Below the pieces are notes generated by a model that was given only the letters and a program-made list of their open reading frames with translations, searched no databases and was not told the origin of the DNA. This document shows, piece by piece, positions 10,169 through 19,873 of a DNA stretch of 30,486 nt. The stretch is taken from the NCBI GenBank assembly GCA_003008705.1, contig PDUO01000111.1, positions 4,247 through 34,732 of the forward strand, in the 5' to 3' direction. The stretch is from Pezicula radicicola (taxonomy: Eukaryota > Ascomycota > Leotiomycetes > Helotiales > Dermateaceae). The position numbers and the translations under genes were made by a program. Each line of letters begins with the position of its first letter. Position 1 is the stretch's first letter.

Positions 10169-11084
10169 TTGCTAATATTTTTTTTAGGGGAGTATAGCTT
10201 ATATTTTAGGGTCCCTGAAACAACCGCCCTTGAAAATATCTCCATTAAAATCTGCCCGGGCAAAAAATTCGGAATCTATGGTCACACCGGAAGGTACATG
10301 ACATCCAAATTTGTCTTCACATCCCAACCTCCCTTCATACCCATCCCCTTCATACAACAAAAACCCACACTAACTCTCCTCTCATTTTTTCTTGTGTAGC
10401 GGAAAATCCACCTTCCTCTCCCTCCTATGCCTAGTCAATCTCCAATCCGGCACCATCCTCATTGACGGTATCAACATATCCACTCTCTCCCACGACCGTC
10501 TGCGAGCAAGCATGATCGCAATCCCACAAGACGTGTTCATTCTAGATGACAGCATAAGAACTAATCTCGATCCCTCGGGCACAATCCCCGACAATACGCT
10601 TATCGAGACACTAGAAAAAGTACAGGTTTAGAAAGTTTCAAAACATCGCTCAGCAGAAGGAGAAGGGAGGTCAGATCCCCTATCCCCCTCCCTAAAATCA
10701 ACGCCCCTTTCGCAAGGGGAATCCCAACTCTTTAGCTTAGCACGCACCATCCTTCTTAAGAACCGCTCACGTATTTTAATCCTCGACGAGGCAACAAGTA
10801 ACATAGACGCGGAGACAGATAAACTTATCCAGGAAATTATAAGAGAAGAGTTTAAGTGGTATACTATACTTACGGTAGTGCATCGATTGGATAGTATCCG
10901 TGGTGCTGATTTGATTCTCGTCCTGGATGGGGGGAGGATTGTTGAGGTTGGAGAGCCGGGTGTTCTTCCGGCTAAGAAGACGGGGGAGAGGGGGGATGGT
11001 GAAGAAGGGGAGGAGAGGGAGGAGGATGGTGATGGTGATGATGGTAAGGCTTGGTTTAGGGAGATGTGGGAGTATGCTCATTAG
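10169..11084 (+). pseudogene. ABC-C (MRP-type) transporter, second nucleotide-binding domain, truncated
   Basis: C-terminal ATP-binding domain of a multidrug-resistance-protein-type transporter. The frame reads TALENISIKICPGKKFGIYG, then an intron (10294-10399; GTACAT donor, CACTAAC branch, GTGTAG acceptor) that splits the Walker A Ser codon and restores GHTGSGKSTF. Next come IDGINIS, the Q-loop IAIPQDVF, RTNLDPSG, LSQGESQLFSLART (signature; the family normally has LSxGQ), RILILDEATSNIDAETD (Walker B plus D-loop) and VVHRLDSI (H-loop). TAG at 10629-10631 follows EKVQV, where the family has Trp. All transmembrane segments and NBD1 are missing upstream, so this is a 3' gene fragment. The tail is Gly/Glu/Asp-rich, ending MWEYAH. 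Confidence 0.88.
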
Positions 11085-11338
11085 ATGAGTCTTCAAGACT
11101 TGGTTGCCGGAATATTGTTGTATCATTATTGAAAAGTCTATATGATGAAATGCGTGATTGGAGCGAGAATTGTTGAAGAGTATATTATAACGTAAAACTA
11201 TTATTATAAAAATTATTTACACCACCATATAAATTATAGAATAAACTATATTACTGTAACTGTGAATAAGGTGATGCCTGGGCCATCGGTGGTGTAGCTT
11301 GGGCTGGACACGAGATTGCTTTACATCGAGAATTACGC
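11085..11338. other. Spacer between two tail-to-tail remnants
   Basis: Contains AT-rich sequence around 11190-11260 and no coding signal on either strand. Confidence 0.4.
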
Positions 11339-11740
11339 TTACTTGCCGAGAAACGGCCTTCTCCTATGCCTTCTCATGAAGAGTAAGAAGGCCAGTGGGA
11401 GACTTACTGTTACTAACGGCATGATTGGTAGTAGTGGTAGGATGAGCTTGTAGGATATCGGCTAAACTATGACGTCGAGCGTAGCTACTATAGATTGTTC
11501 CTTTAATTCTACTATTTCTTCATAGGCGGGTAGTAGATCGAAGAAAACAATTGTTCATAGTTGTGCTGGAAAATGTATAACATCTTGTGTTGTTCGACGT
11601 CCACCCATAGTGGCTCGCTGATGTTGCGCTGTATATTCCATCCCTTAGGCCCTATCATTTTTCTACTAAATCGAGTTGGTCGTCGATTTCTAAGAAATTC
11701 GGAAGCTAAATTGTCGTTTGGTGAACTTGCTAAGGAATAC
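11339..11740 (-). pseudogene. Unidentified membrane protein remnant (C-terminal part)
   Basis: Minus-strand reading shows a protein-like string in segments: RNRRPTRFSRKMIGPKGW, NISEPLWVDVEQHKMLYIFQ, HNYEQLFSSIYYPP, then after a frameshift (near 11520-11535) EEIVELKEQSIVATLDVIV, TAG, PISYKLILPLLPIMP, LVTVSLPLAFLLF and a basic end RRHRRRPFLGK before TAA at 11341-11339. The hydrophobic Pro-rich segment followed by Arg/His looks like a last membrane helix and cytoplasmic tail. I do not recognise the family. The TAG before PISYK could be another lost Trp. Upstream of about 11740 the frame is blocked by TAG TAG; an intron acceptor may lie there. Confidence 0.45.
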
Positions 11741-12059
11741 TACTAAGAGCTTGTGTCCTCCTCTTATTTCTCGCCATCGACGAAGATAACTTTGATAATT
11801 TTTGAGATAGATTCAATATCATCGGAACAAGAGCTGAATAATAAACTATTTCTTGACCACTTATTGAATCTATATATAATTGTGGCCGCGCCATCGATAA
11901 TCGTTTATACAGAGAGATCCTACGTTCACAAGGGCAATTTTGGATGATTGCAGTAAGCGGCGTATTTTAGTGACACCGACCAAGATACAATTAAATGTAC
12001 TTAAGGAATCATCAGGTTTTCATCGAGTAATAGAAAAACATTTGACCCAGAGAACACTC

Positions 12060-12472
12060 CACATACTCGCAGAAAACTAACGACAGCGAAAAGAGCAGAT
12101 CTGTGATATATCCCGCTGCCTCCCCTGTCTCGATGTCAGCACACGCTATATCGTGTACATGCCCACAAAGAGCAGGAACGTGAGCATGTTCGAGAATATC
12201 AAACCCCTTGTTCTGCTACTTGATTAGCAGTGATAGTATTGTCATCGAGGCCTATAGGATCAAACTAAGTTATAGATAAAAGGAATTCTCCCGGTGGTTT
12301 CGATCACCATTTCGACGTTAGAAAGCTCTTCCTGGAGTACGTTTCGAAGGGTGCTCATGGCACCCCAAAAACTTTGATGATATCCCCACATATGAAATCT
12401 TCTCCGCATGAAGAGCAACTTTTGGCTACCTGGGAACAGCGCTAACAAGTCAGGCCTCGTAAACGGTGGATG
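12060..12472 (-). pseudogene. ABC-G (PDR-type) transporter fragment, ABC-2 membrane region
   Basis: Minus-strand remnant resembling the second membrane domain of fungal pleiotropic-drug-resistance transporters. It reads PIGLDDNTITANQVAEQG, then after a frame change GLIFSNMLTFLLFVGMYTI, and after another ACADIETGEAAGYITDLLFS and LSLVFC. These match the family pattern of a YYPIGL loop, a QGL-x-FLLF helix, an AE-TAG loop and an LLFSL-x-FCG helix. The segment before it (12260-12472) is open in one frame but less clearly homologous. At least two frameshifts and a stop are present. The upstream border is the Tc1/mariner element at 12475; I could not find the continuation beyond it. Confidence 0.6.
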
Positions 12473-12474
12473 TA

Positions 12475-12501
12475 AAATTACGTGCCATTGATCTTTGTGC
12501 A
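12475..12501 (+). repeat. Left terminal inverted repeat of Tc1/mariner element
   Basis: Starts AAATTACGTGCC directly after TA (12473-12474). It matches the reverse complement of 13844-13870 except at three positions, two of them transitions. Confidence 0.82.
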
Positions 12502-12629
12502 TACCCCAGAACACAGACCACCCCACCATAATTCGATTTATCTACCTAATCTTCCCAACCTATTTAAAAACCCAATAAAATAGATAAAAATCTAATAATA
12601 CATTCATTTGAAAGCCCTAAAATAGAGCT

Positions 12630-13781
12630 TTAATACTTGGTATACCAGCCTTTTGCCTTGCGTAGAGCACGTACTCTATTTAGCACAGAAAGGATAAGCC
12701 TATCAATAAGCTCTTGTAGAACCGCCTCCCAGGCCTCTTTGATCCAACCCTTTAAAACTTCCACATCCTCCCTATTATTCTTAAGTAAATGGATGTCTGG
12801 ATGTTGCCTATGTAAAATAGACTTCATGGCCCGCCAGACATGTTCAATTGGGTTCATATCTGGGCTATGCGCAGGCCAGTCAATAACCCAGATTCCATAC
12901 TCCTCGAACCACCTCTGTACCTTCCCTGATATATATATTTTCGCATTGTCTTGTTGATAAAATCGACCTAGCTGATATATAGGAAGAAGTACCTCTTCAA
13001 GAGCCTGTAGGTAACTCCAGGTTGTATATCCATTGCCTTTAGAGTCTGAATCTCTAGTCATAATGACTAGGTCTGATCTCCCACCTAACCATATTGCCCC
13101 CTATACCATTATAGTAATATCTGGCTTCCCATGATTCGTAATATTAACCATTCGTCGCTCGTATCGTTCGTTCGAGAATCGCTATACCCAGCCAGTGGGA
13201 TTCGAGGTGTCTGAGGCTACAGAGCACTCGTCGGAGTAGTAGCCCTAGGTAGGGTATTAGCCTTGAAAATAACCTTATTTTGATGTATATACCTGAGTCA
13301 ACTCCACTTCCCTCCCTTGCCATTCTCGATAATATCGAGTTCTCTGTAATATAGCCCTCCTATCTAAGAATATCCTTTTCAAAGATCTCCAATGTTTGAG
13401 CCTTGTAGAGTACAGAACACGTCGAAGTATGGTTTTCGACACCTTTTTACCTAGTCGAGTTTGACACCATTCTATAAGACTACCCCAGGGAAGGGTAGGC
13501 TCCTTTCGAACTAGTCTGAATAGAGATCGCCTTTCTCTTCGATTTAATATAGGTGTCGGGCCAGGATGAGGTCGATTTCGTACAGTATTCGTCTCTTTAT
13601 ATCGCTTTATTGTATTTTGTACCGAATTTCGATGGTACTTAAATCGACGCGCTACATCACCTATTTTATCCCCACCCAAAACAGCTTGTATAATGCCAAT
13701 TCGTTGGTCTTTAGTTAATTGGGATCAAGGCTTTCGATTGGCATTAAGCCTATCAGCAAAGGATTTACGTGGGCTGGGCAT
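12630..13781 (-). pseudogene. Tc1/mariner transposase, six in-frame stops
   Basis: The frame runs from ATG at 13781 to a stop at 12630, 383 codons. The N-terminal part has a helix-turn-helix-like region (KIGDVARRFKYHRNSVQNTI) and basic stretches for inverted-repeat binding. The catalytic triad is intact: Asp in YYSDECSV (13232-13230), Asp in FYQQDNAKIY (12950-12948) and Glu in SPDMNPIEHVW (12845-12843), with 34 residues between the last two, giving DD34E. Stops lie at 13727-13725 (TGA), 13277-13275 (TAA), 13259-13257 (TAA), 13247-13245, 13184-13182 and 13103-13101 (TAG). The last replaces the Trp of the family motif VMVWG. No frameshift was needed over the whole length, so inactivation is by point changes, consistent with RIP. 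Confidence 0.9.
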
Positions 13782-13843
13782 TGTGGTGTTGTATGAAGAG
13801 TGGTGGGAGGCACGAAAACGCGTCGCGTCTTATATATGGGTCG

Positions 13844-13870
13844 TGCACAAAGAACAGTGGTACGTAATTT
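13844..13870 (-). repeat. Right terminal inverted repeat of Tc1/mariner element
   Basis: Reverse complement begins AAATTACGTACC. It is followed by TA at 13871-13872, the target-site duplication. Confidence 0.82.
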
Positions 13871-13872
13871 TA

Positions 13873-14498
13873 GCTAAATGCTGGTTTTCCTGTTTAGCAT
13901 ATCAAATTCTCTGCTGAGTTCCAGACTGCTTCCTTCAACTATCAGCCACAATTTTACCAATGACTTTATCCACCTTTTCGAATACTTGAGGATACAATGA
14001 ATATTCTCGTCTGCCAAGTCTTAGATATGGACAAAGCAAATCTTAGATCCAATTGGTTTCTTTTCTCGCAACCTCAAGGTGTCTTAAGTGTCAGGGTCGA
14101 ATATATTTTCCAAAATAAGGGAAACCACCAAGTGGGAAAACCCATAAATCCTCGCACCCCAAATTCCTACCTGCGATTCATTCTTAGCCTAGACTTTCGG
14201 CAGCAAATACAAATACGAAAGAATTATGCATACCCAGTTAGTTCCAGTGAGACTTGGGGGCCCCTGGGGCAGACAGTCGCCATTGATTTCCAGACTTGTC
14301 CCGTCGTTATGAAGGAGGGCTTGTGTGTGTGACCTTGCCATGTTCCATCTAGAGGGATGAGCACGGGTGGCGAGGGAAACGTTCGGCTGTCTATGTCATG
14401 CTCGAAAATCAAAAACACTTTCATCGGGTCTTGGTGGTTTGTCCTTGTCTTTCGTGGAGAGCTGTCCTACAGCTGCTCTTCTTCTCTAAAACTTCATC
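13873..14498. other. Region without recognised gene
   Basis: Open stretches exist on both strands (for example plus 13997-14332 and minus 14224-14424) but none resembles a known family. The minus strand around 13880-14010 reads EYSLYPQVFEKVDKVIGKIV with later stops where Trp could fit, so it may be another decayed gene. This region also carries the 5' flank of the arylsulfotransferase remnant at 14499. Confidence 0.3.
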
Positions 14499-15230
14499 AT
14501 GACCTTGAATTGGTACCTGTGTGTTGCAACATTTGCGTTGCTACGTATTCAGATAACGAACGCTGTTGAGAAAGACCCGGTGATGAAAGTGACGGTAAGA
14601 GAGCAATCGAGGATCCTCTTTCTCGTTCTACTGCGTATTGGCAAGACTAACAACCGACAGGAACCGGATCTAAACGCTCCTCTTTTCAATATATTACACT
14701 ATGACGGTGATTCAATTACTCCCGGGTATTGGTTTATTGATCCGTACGATGTTTTGAAACCCGGCCATTCCACGAGGAAAGCAGAGCTTTTCCAAGTAGG
14801 AGGTCACATCTATGAGAACCTTGGGGTATAAGAACACTCCCGATGCCTCATCTGCCCTTTCGCACATTGTAACTAGGAATTAGTGTGGAGCTCCGTTGCC
14901 ATGTTCGATACGCGACCCTCCTTCGATTTCAACGTAGTTCAAGTCAATGGCACGTCACATCTATCTCTGATTTTATACCCCAACGACGTGAAGGATGACG
15001 ATCTAAATGGGGCTGGAATAATCATGGACTCGCACTATACTATCTAGCAGAAAGTACATATGCTCGATTCTCTCGAATTTAATATACATGAGTTTCATAT
15101 GATCGATGACGGCCGAAGTACTCTTGCAATAGTCTTTACACCAATGTAGTATAGCATGGGATTAGCGCACGGCACGAAGAACCATAGATGGGTTGGAAAC
15201 AATAGGTTTCAAGAAACGCTAACACAGAAG
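14499..15230 (+). pseudogene. Arylsulfotransferase-like secreted protein, broken
   Basis: Starts at ATG 14499 with a signal-peptide-like N-terminus (MTLNWYLCVATFALLRI). Intron 14595-14660 (GTAAGA donor, ACTAAC branch, CAG acceptor) joins KVT to EPDLNAPLFNI in frame. SITPGYWFIDPYDVL and GGHIYENLG follow. A second intron (14826-14876, CTAACTAG-like end) joins GHIYENLG to ELVWSS. Then SFDFNVVQVNGTSHLSLI, DSHYTI, NIHEFHMIDDGRSTLAIVF and NHRWVGNNRFQE. This order (PDL-P-SPGY, G-IYD-GELVW, DF-NG-HL, D-HEF, QE) is that of fungal arylsulfotransferase-type proteins. TAG at 15045-15047 and TAG after VFTPM (about 15147-15149) interrupt it, and homology stops after about 15230, so the C-terminal half is gone. 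The first two introns still splice in phase, which points to a once functional gene. Confidence 0.75.
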
Positions 15231-15712
15231 AATTCGACCCAAAGGATAACATGTCGAGTCCGTGCCAGCAGGGGCCATCCTCGACCAGATGGTTCTGCAG
15301 CCACACCAGGAACTCAGCACTTTGGTCGAGACGAAGAACCTGAAAGGTAGCAATGCCATCAAGTATCTTGGCAACGACTTCCAATCTCAACGTCGGCTCG
15401 ATGGGCCGAAGAACTCTCGGGGTATTTTGAAAAGCGAAGAATTCCTGTTTCGTTGATGGAGTTCTGGGGTTCATTCTGTGAGCTTGTGAATAATTAGGTA
15501 ATTGCTTCCGTAAAGTTAAGAATTAATGTGAAGTATACAACCGGGGGTGAGATGACGAGAATTAAATATACTCCGTACAATAAACTGGTAATGTTATGTA
15601 AGTACCCATTCTATGGAGGTATATATCAGGTTAGGGAGGGCACTTACTTCAACAACCACCAAATCAATCAATCATCGCGACGACCACCACGACCACACCA
15701 CCCACCGTAGGC
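15231..15712. other. Region without recognised gene
   Basis: Overlapping open stretches on both strands at 15260-15470 (for example minus 15474-15136, 112 codons) do not match a known family. 15470-15712 has no coding signal. Confidence 0.3.
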
Positions 15713-16250
15713 ATGTCTTCTACGGTTGCCAGTACGGAATCATCTATGGTAAACCCTAAAGACAATCAAATGCTCATCAAACAGTAGCACCTCTCGAACA
15801 CAACAGTAGACAATAGCAACCTCCACCCTACTATAGCAGAGTGCCACCCGCAGACAGCTTCAACAAAACCCTCTACATCCCTTTTCCACGACCCGCAGCT
15901 TGCGAGTCTTTCTATTTCTCTGCAATAAGATGACGAGCTTGACGGCCACCACTCTCTCCAGACCGCGACACATCTCTATGAATTCTATTTGAGCGACTCT
16001 GATAAGGGCAGATGCGCTACGTTTTACGAGATTTCCAAACGCGAACCAGACTAGCCCTGGTCTACTCGAGATATGTTGGCTCAGTGCTATACGGTTATGC
16101 AGGGAAGTTGCACGAGGACACACGGTGCATGAGGCGGTGCAGTACGATTGAGAAAGAGCTAGTTCCACATCGGAATGTCGACATGAGTATTTTCCATTTC
16201 CACCTTTGGATCTGAACAAATCCTGATTCACCCATAGTCTGAACAATCTG
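15713..16250 (+). pseudogene. Degenerate unidentified coding remnant
   Basis: From ATG 15713 one plus-strand frame reads protein-like for about 180 codons with scattered stops and no frameshift: LFHDPQLASLSISLQ, stop (CAA to TAA possible), DDELDGHHSLQTATHLYEFY, SDKGRCATFYEISKREPD, stop, PWSTRDMLAQCYTVMQG, then GA-stop-GGAVRLRKS-stop-FHIGMS, where Trp would suit both stops. No family is recognised. The stop pattern resembles the RIP-type stops in neighbouring pseudogenes. It could still be a chance run. Confidence 0.3.
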
Positions 16251-16399
16251 TTGGCCTTCCAAGAAACCTAGCTTGTCAACGAACGAGCAAATATATAAAT
16301 TGGGAACACTGTAATTAAGCTCCACTGCTTTGAAATATTCTGCTGGTTCTTGCAAGAAAAGCAATTCACCCTCTGCTTTCTCTGGCCAACAGCTCGAGG

Positions 16400-17097
16400 C
16401 TACACCTTTGTATCTATGACCAAAAAGTTCAAGAGAAGAATCGTCGTGAATAAACTTACAACCTCAAACTCATCAAACGCCAATGTCACACCCCCAACAC
16501 CCATCCGCCACGCCAACAGCACCATTAGTGGCTCAACCAGCAGCGCCGTCTGGATACTCCGCCCCACCGTATACTTTATCGTCTGCTCGAGGCGGTCGTC
16601 AACTGCCAGAGACATGGGCGTAAAGTCGCAGTTTGGGACTGGCAGCAGTATGAGCCCCACGAACGCCTCCGACAGCGCCCTCTGCTCTGTTAGCGCCGAG
16701 ATGCTGTCCACCGTCGCATTGATGCAGAAGTACAGTAGTACGATGTCACGACGAATACAGACGTCACCATGCTGAAGTGTAGTTACTGGCCGAAGATTTC
16801 GGTGTTTTCCTGTTCGGTGGTACCTCGCACCGGCAGGATAGGCTTAGGGATTTTCTGCGAGTCGATAAAGATTGGTAGGCTGCACCCGCTTTTGCGCATG
16901 ACAGGCTCGATAGCTGTCAGGGCGGCCTGCGCGCCGGTTGCATTTTGGCTCGCCTTTCCTGAGTCCCCCCTTACAGAAGAGAGGCACTGTCCGACAGGCA
17001 TGTAGATTAGGAAAGCGTTGATCCAGGACGTGAGTATTGTTCTCTGAAACTGATTAAGCACAGTAAAGGGTTGTTCTAGGTCTCTGCCGCAAGGCAA
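16400..17097 (-). pseudogene. Vacuolar Ca2+/H+ exchanger (CAX/VCX1 type) with internal deletion
   Basis: Minus-strand remnant in two pieces. The N-terminal piece (17097-16783) reads FQRTILTSWINAFLIYMPVG, the first membrane segment of VCX1-like exchangers, and may follow an intron with a GTAAGT donor at about 17152. The C-terminal piece (about 16750-16400) reads ATVDSISALTEQRALSEAFV, GLILLPVP, then YTVGRSIQTALLVEPLMVLL, GGVTLAFDEFEVVSLFTTIL and LNFLVIDTK. Everything between membrane helix 1 and the second cation-binding repeat is deleted. The catalytic GNAAEH motif that should follow LILLP is replaced by PNCDFT, losing the essential Glu. The protein would normally load Ca2+ into the vacuole; this copy cannot. 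Confidence 0.77.
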
Positions 17098-18041
17098 TAT
17101 TATTAGTCCAAGCTCGTTAAGCGGTCCAAGGAGATTGTTTTTCAGTACTTACCTGACTTCCGGGCCCCAGCCTCGACATCATTCGAAATCTCGGAATCCT
17201 AGGGAATATGCCTAAATGGGTTAAAGAGATCAGCTCTTTTCCTTGATCGGAACACTCGGTGGGCTCTGCGGTGTGCGTCGAAGAATTCTGAGCCTGCTGT
17301 CATTTGGTAGCCAACTGTGTGCAGGTCCGGTTCCATGATTTAAGTTAGTTGGTCTGATGCTTGGATTAAAGACTACCTGGGTCGTGGTAGAGCCATAATA
17401 GCGTGAGAGTGCATGCAAGCAGCTGTGTGCTACGTAAACGAGAATAATGAGCAGAATCGTGAAGGATATGTTGGTCAAACTAAACTGGATTTGATGAAAA
17501 CACAGAGATATCTTGCCCTCTTATCTTTCTCTCTCTTAACGGTGAGGTTATCGTCCTTCTCAAGGATTGCGGCTGAGCGCTGCACTTCTCTGCACGTAAG
17601 ACGCCCTGCTGCAAGGCTGCACGCCACGGCGTTTAGCAAGAACGAATGCAGGGATGATATCGGAGCAGTGTGGTTACACCTCGCAGTTATGTCAGGCAGC
17701 AGCTTGTCCATTAAGCCTTATGAACAATACAATATAGGTGGGATATGTGTTAGGCTAACCTGACTTAAGTAGACGAATCATCATCTCCCTTAAAGTGATG
17801 ACTCCAAGCACCAGTCGCCTGTACTACCATCTGCCCATAACTCTTTAACCGCGAAAATTGAAACTGTAGAAATAACCTTTATTCGAAGATACTAACCTAA
17901 AGAAGAAAAAGAGAAATGTAAGGACAAAGTCGTATATATATATATAACGGTTCATATGTGCTCGCTAAGCACGGTTTCCGAATGAGTGACAAGAGGAGAA
18001 CGCGGCACGGAATTGAGAGCTGTTGCAATGCCTATCACTCT
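17098..18041. other. Region without confident gene
   Basis: Minus-strand 17478-17230 contains a hydrophobic start (ISFTILLIILVYV) and a GT...ACTAAC...CAG intron-like segment (about 17370-17309), but the downstream frame stops at once. Plus-strand 17413-17763 is open without recognisable content. A (TA)n run lies at about 17935-17946. The last 280 bases are the 3' flank of the TPR gene that ends at 18042. Confidence 0.3.
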
Positions 18042-19792
18042 TTAGTCCTTGCCTCCAGGAAGCTTTTCATGAAAAGAGCTTGTCTGATCCGAATTCCGTA
18101 AACTATCTCCGTCAATCTTGCTGGTTTTCCAGTGGTTTAACCAATCAGCAGCCTTTTCTGTACTACGATTATTGGCACCGAGAGTCTTTGTCTTGAGTTC
18201 CAAACATGAAGTCATCAAGTTTATAGCATCGATATCTCTGCCTTGTGATTCCCATACGATAGCTAAATTATGCATGGAACTCAACGTACTAGAGTGCTCT
18301 GCGCCGAGGACTTTCTGACGTAGTTCCATTGTAATTGAATGAAGCTCCGATGCCTTATCGTATTCTTTTTGATCTTGATACACTGAGGCTAGGTCGGCCA
18401 TGCTAGTCAACGTATCAGGATTATCTGCTCCAAGACTTTTCTTGCGCTGTTCCATTACATGCGAAAAAAGTTCTGCTGCTTTATTGTGTTGCTTTTGACG
18501 TGCATATGTTGCCCCTAGGTTACTCATACTAATCAACGTCATAGGGTGCTCTGCGCCGAGGACTTCTTGGCATTGCTTCACGGTAATCAAATCAAATCTT
18601 TCTGCCTCGTCATATCGTCCCTGATACCTAAATAGTGTGGCCAAGTTGCTCATGCTAGTTAACGTGTCAGGGTGATCTACGCCGAGGATCTTCTGGCGTA
18701 GCTCTGCCGTATGCAATTCAAGATCTGTTGCTATGTCGTATTGATTCTGGTTTTGACATATCGAGGATAGGTTGCTGATATTATCCAACGTGATAGGGTG
18801 CTCTGCGCCGAGGACCTCGTGGCATAACTCTATTACGTGCAATGCAAGCTCTGTCGCTTTGTTGTGTCGTCCTTGACTACTATACGTTAAACTCAAGTTG
18901 CCCATAGAAGTCAAGGTACCATAGTGTTTCTCTCCTAGCACTCTTTTGCTAATTTCCACCGCCTGGGACTCTAACTTTTCGGACTCCTCCAACCTGCCTT
19001 GGGTCCAGTATATCGCGGCCAGGTTCTTCATGCTTGCCAGCGTATTGGGGTGCTCCTCTCCTTGCACCCTTTTCCTTACCTCCAGCACTTCCATTTCTAG
19101 CTTTTCTGCCTCCTCTATCCTGCGCTGTTTCCGGTACAGGGTGGCAAGGTTGGTCATATTGCTCAGCGTTTCTGGGTGTTGCTCCCCAAGCGTCTTTTTT
19201 CTTACGTCTAACACTTGTGTAAGCAGCTCTTCAGCCTGGCTCCATCTGCCTTGCTTCCAGAATATCAATGATAGGTTGTATACACTCCCCAGCGTCAATA
19301 TATGCTCCCTTCCTAGCACCCTTTCGCTGATGTCCATCACTTGCATCTCTAGCTCTTCGGCTGTGTTCCACTTGCGTTGTGTATCGCATACCATAATAGT
19401 AAATCGAATCGATATTATGACCAGCGGGTGGTCTTCACCAAAACTCATTATCAGATCATCTTTTTCTCGTAGTAGCTGTGCCTCTGCTTCAGCTAACTTC
19501 CTTTGATTAAGGTAAGTGTAACTGGGGTCTGACCAATTGACATGACCAATGTCCATTAGTTTGCCTAGTGCAGGCGGTCTAAACGAGCCGCGTTCTTCAG
19601 CACATCGAGATATCAGATCATGAAGACTCTGTAGGCTCAAGTTGTTTTGCTCCAGAATTTCCTTTGACTTAGTTTCGTCTCTGGCAGTGCCGAATCCGAT
19701 GTAGTAGCAAAATGCGATCTGTGGTACAAGGGAGGGATTGTGATGATGCTCTTCAAACAGACTTTTTGCAATATGCAAACGAACTCGGTAGT
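18042..19792 (-). CDS. Tetratricopeptide (kinesin-light-chain-like) region, probably 3' exon of a kinase-TPR gene
   Basis: A long minus-strand open frame of about 580 residues. It begins, after an intron acceptor (TTTTGCAG, 19796-19793), with DYRVRLHIAKSLFEEHH (the D codon needs one base from the exon before) and an AFCYYIGFGTARDE segment typical of fungal kinase-TPR proteins. Then come about ten tandem 42-residue TPR_10/12 repeats (consensus LGAEHPDTLTSMSNLA..Y..QGRYDEAEEL). Such repeats form a superhelical protein-binding scaffold. The 126-bp periodicity is visible in the DNA. No ATG precedes the conserved N-terminal part (first in-frame ATG is in KLMDIGHVNW), so it is very likely spliced to the kinase region upstream (19990-21104). 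The repeats are free of stops. Homogeneous repeats hint at recent repeat turnover. Confidence 0.85.
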
Positions 19793-19873
19793 CTGCAAAA
19801 TAAAAAGCATATATCGAATTTTCAATCTAAAGATGGTTAAATTTATTTTCCATAATGAATGTAGATGTATTAC

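Larger units (their letters stand above)
12475..13870 (-). mobile_element. Tc1/mariner-type DNA transposon, complete but decayed
   Basis: An element of about 1.4 kb bounded by imperfect terminal inverted repeats (12475-12501 and 13844-13870, about 24 of 27 positions equal) and flanked on both sides by TA, the target duplication of this superfamily. It carries a single minus-strand transposase frame with several stops. Size, TIRs, TA target and DD34E catalytic spacing agree. It inserted beside, and perhaps into, an ABC-G transporter remnant. Confidence 0.87.

Noticed and set aside
15860..16246. Minus-strand frame of 128 codons over the region of the degenerate plus-strand reading
   Set aside because: It starts at TTG, has no recognisable domain and overlaps another candidate; left unannotated.
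16350..16775. Plus-strand frame of 141 codons
   Set aside because: It is the antisense shadow of the Ca2+/H+ exchanger remnant, which shows clear family motifs on the minus strand.
18946..19506. Plus-strand frame of 186 codons
   Set aside because: Antisense shadow of the TPR repeats; its own Ser/Cys-rich periodicity comes from the 126-bp repeats.
18042..19778. CRISPR-like or minisatellite reading of the regular 126-bp repeats
   Set aside because: The repeats are coding TPR units with varied third positions and no spacers.
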